NCBI GenBank assembly: GCA_910585355.1
Contig: CAJUDN010000010.1
Location: 1-53,769, forward strand
Origin: an uncultured Lachnospiraceae bacterium
Lineage (GTDB): Bacteria > Bacillota_A > Clostridia > Lachnospirales > Lachnospiraceae
Direction: 5' to 3'
Length of the DNA stretch: 53,769 nucleotides
Each line of letters opens with the position of its first letter. The first letter of the stretch is position 1. Position numbers and translations under genes: made by a program. Below are positions 52,237 to 53,769 of this stretch, one piece after another. The notes under the pieces were generated by a model, which was not told where the DNA came from, did not search any database, and saw only the letters and a list, made by a program, of their open reading frames with translations.

Positions 52237-52382
52237 AATTGCCTTTCCTTTCTGGTCTGGCAGGCCTGTGAGAGGTCATTCGTATACCATAATGTTAGCA
52301 CATTTATCTAAAAATGTATATATATTTCATTTTGGCATATAAGCATTTTTCTTGTTCATAGAATTCTGATTTGGTAAATTGA

Positions 52383-52388
52383 TATAAT
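52383..52388 (+). promoter_or_regulatory. -10 element of ABC operon promoter
   Basis: TATAAT with no good -35 16-18 bp upstream, as expected for an activator-dependent promoter under the divergent AraC protein. Confidence 0.45.
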
Positions 52389-52442
52389 TTTCTTACAAAA
52401 CAGTTGTACTTCTATACTAAATAACCAAAAGGAGGGAAGCTT

Positions 52443-53735
52443 GTGAAAAAGCTCAAAAAAGCGTTATTGCTGTCGGCTGTTTGTGCGCTTGCCGGGATTT
52501 CTGCCGGCTGCAGCAAAGGGGCGGCGGACGGCAAGACCCATCTCACATTCCAGATCTGGGATGTGGCCCAGAGAGACGGAATGCAGGCAATCTGCAATGC
52601 CTATACGGAGAAGCATCCGGATGTGGTGATCGAAGTACAGGTAACAAGCTGGTCTGAGTACTGGACGAAGCTGGAAGCAACAGCCATCTCCAATCAGATG
52701 CCGGATATTTTCTGGATGCATACCAATGAGATTTTAAAGTATGCAGATTACGGAAAAATTGCGGATCTGACAGACCTCTACGATGAAGAAGATCCGGACT
52801 TCTTCAAGGACAATTATTCTGAGGTCTCTCTGTCTAATGTACAGGGAAGCGATGGCAGGTACTATGGGGTTCCCAAAGATAAGGACACGGTTGGTCTTGT
52901 TTACAACCGGGAAATGTTCGATGCGGCGGGTGTTTCCTATCCGGATGAAACCTGGACCTGGGATGATCTGTGTGAGGCTTCTCAGAAGATTTATGATGCC
53001 ACAGGAAAATATGGCTATATGGCATACGGCGATGACCAGCTTGGCTACTGGAACTTCGTATACCAGAATGGCGGATACATCCTGGAAGAGGACAATATCC
53101 ACGGAGGTTTTGACAACCAGGCTACCATTGACGCCATGAGGTTCTACATTGACCTTCAGAAAAATGACTGGTGTCCGGATCAGAATTACTTTGCGGAGAC
53201 TTCTCCCGGTACTGCCTTCTTCTCTGAACAGGGGGCTATGTTCCTGGAGGGAAACTGGAATATTCTGTCTGAGATGAAAAATTACCCCAATATGGAAGGA
53301 AAATGGGATGTGGCGGTTCTTCCCAAATGCCCGGATCCCGCAAGCGGCGACGGAAGAGCCACCATCTCCAACGGTCTCTGCTACGCCACCTCCGCAACCG
53401 GAAAGAATCTGGAAACCGTAAAGGATGTGCTCCGTTTCTTTGGTTCCGAAGAGGGACAGAGGATCCAGGGCGAGTCCGGCGCGGCCATCCCGGCCTACAA
53501 GGGATTAGAAGAGACATGGGTCGGCGTATTCGATCAGTTCGGCTATAAGTTAAATGTCAAATGCTTTACAGATATGTTTGAGTACAGCGTACAGTCCGTC
53601 AACAACAAATACCGTCCGGTATGGAAGACGAAAGTTACTGAGAACCTGTTGAAAATCTACTCCGGCCAGTTAAGCTTTGAAGATGGAATGAAGATCTTCC
53701 AGGAAGCCATTAATACCGCGGCCGAGGATGATTAA
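52443..53735 (+). CDS. Carbohydrate ABC transporter substrate-binding lipoprotein
   Basis: 430 residues. Signal peptide with lipobox SAGC (Cys23). Type-1 extracellular solute-binding fold (MalE/UgpB family): HLTFQIWDVAQRDGMQAICNAYTEKHPDV at the start, TWTWDDLCEASQKI, MFLEGNWN and the C-terminal YSGQLSFEDGMKIFQEA. Captures a sugar or oligosaccharide for import; the specific sugar cannot be told. GTG start with AAGGAGGGA upstream. First gene of an operon whose permease begins at 53751. Confidence 0.94.
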   Translation: MKKLKKALLLSAVCALAGISAGCSKGAADGKTHLTFQIWDVAQRDGMQAICNAYTEKHPDVVIEVQVTSWSEYWTKLEATAISNQMPDIFWMHTNEILKYADYGKIADLTDLYDEEDPDFFKDNYSEVSLSNVQGSDGRYYGVPKDKDTVGLVYNREMFDAAGVSYPDETWTWDDLCEASQKIYDATGKYGYMAYGDDQLGYWNFVYQNGGYILEEDNIHGGFDNQATIDAMRFYIDLQKNDWCPDQNYFAETSPGTAFFSEQGAMFLEGNWNILSEMKNYPNMEGKWDVAVLPKCPDPASGDGRATISNGLCYATSATGKNLETVKDVLRFFGSEEGQRIQGESGAAIPAYKGLEETWVGVFDQFGYKLNVKCFTDMFEYSVQSVNNKYRPVWKTKVTENLLKIYSGQLSFEDGMKIFQEAINTAAEDD

Positions 53736-53750
53736 GGAAGGAGGCACAAT

Positions 53751-53769
53751 ATGGCAAACAGCAAAGAAA
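53751..53769 (+). CDS. Start of next gene, probably sugar ABC permease (cut by window edge)
   Basis: ATG after GGAAGGAGG, reading MANSKE before the window ends. By position it should be the first membrane permease (MalF type) of the importer; too short to verify. Confidence 0.5.

Overview
The window (about 53.8 kb, moderate GC, dense short-spaced operons, strong AGGAGG-type ribosome binding sites, SpoIID plus a degenerate SpoIIQ-like M23 protein, a T-box in front of ileS, BspA-type LRR surface protein with cell-wall-binding repeats) looks like chromosome of an anaerobic, spore-forming Lachnospiraceae-type Firmicute (Clostridium cluster XIVa; Enterocloster/Lachnoclostridium-like). This placement is inferred from gene families and not from a database match.

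Left end (1-7.4 kb): a phase-variable type I restriction-modification island read right to left: XRE regulator - hsdM - PIN-domain protein - hsdS N-terminal half (currently cut short) - rhuM-like gene - tyrosine recombinase - a complete second hsdS. Four copies of a 14-bp site (TAAACGAGAATTTA) lie exactly in the conserved helix of the two hsdS genes and just after their C-terminal halves, in inverted orientation, so that inversion exchanges target-recognition halves. No hsdR is visible; it may lie left of the window. The XRE promoter carries a palindromic operator over its -10, and the same motif lies over a promoter facing leuB.

7.5-13.3 kb: amino-acid metabolism (leuB; serC-serA-DUF1015) and a DedA-family membrane protein. 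13.3-13.7 kb: a perfect sigma-A promoter and a terminator enclose about 390 nt without a convincing gene, a candidate non-coding RNA. 13.7-20 kb: glycyl-radical-activase-like radical SAM protein, small unknown protein, mismatch DNA glycosylase whose start lies in a 62-bp tandem repeat, ftsH with an unusual 15-residue-repeat tail, and a subtilase lipoprotein. 20-28 kb: ilvE with a long structured leader, OYE-type oxidoreductase plus MFS transporter with a divergent-function LysR regulator, cysteine desulfidase CyuA and a sodium-dependent NSS transporter.

28-34 kb: LytTR response regulator and GHKL histidine kinase, followed by a 1,139-residue LRR surface protein. Its leader holds duplicated short motifs and a small upstream ORF with a perfect Shine-Dalgarno, running through a T7G12 homopolymer. 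Depending on tract length that ORF ends at once, reads past the surface-protein start, or stops in an ATGA overlap with it: a possible translational phase switch and the most novel-looking item here.

34-49 kb: NhaD/ArsB-like ion transporter with a cytidylate-kinase-like protein, pncB with a UPF0340 gene, T-box-controlled ileS followed directly by glgP, sporulation genes spoIID and a SpoIIQ-like gene, a LUD-domain protein and a CBS protein. 49-53.8 kb: metallophosphoesterase, an unusual ParB-like/BMP fusion protein, an AraC regulator, and the first genes of a carbohydrate ABC importer that runs off the right edge. No rRNA, tRNA, CRISPR array or intact insertion sequence was found; several intergenic hairpin-rich repeats recur.
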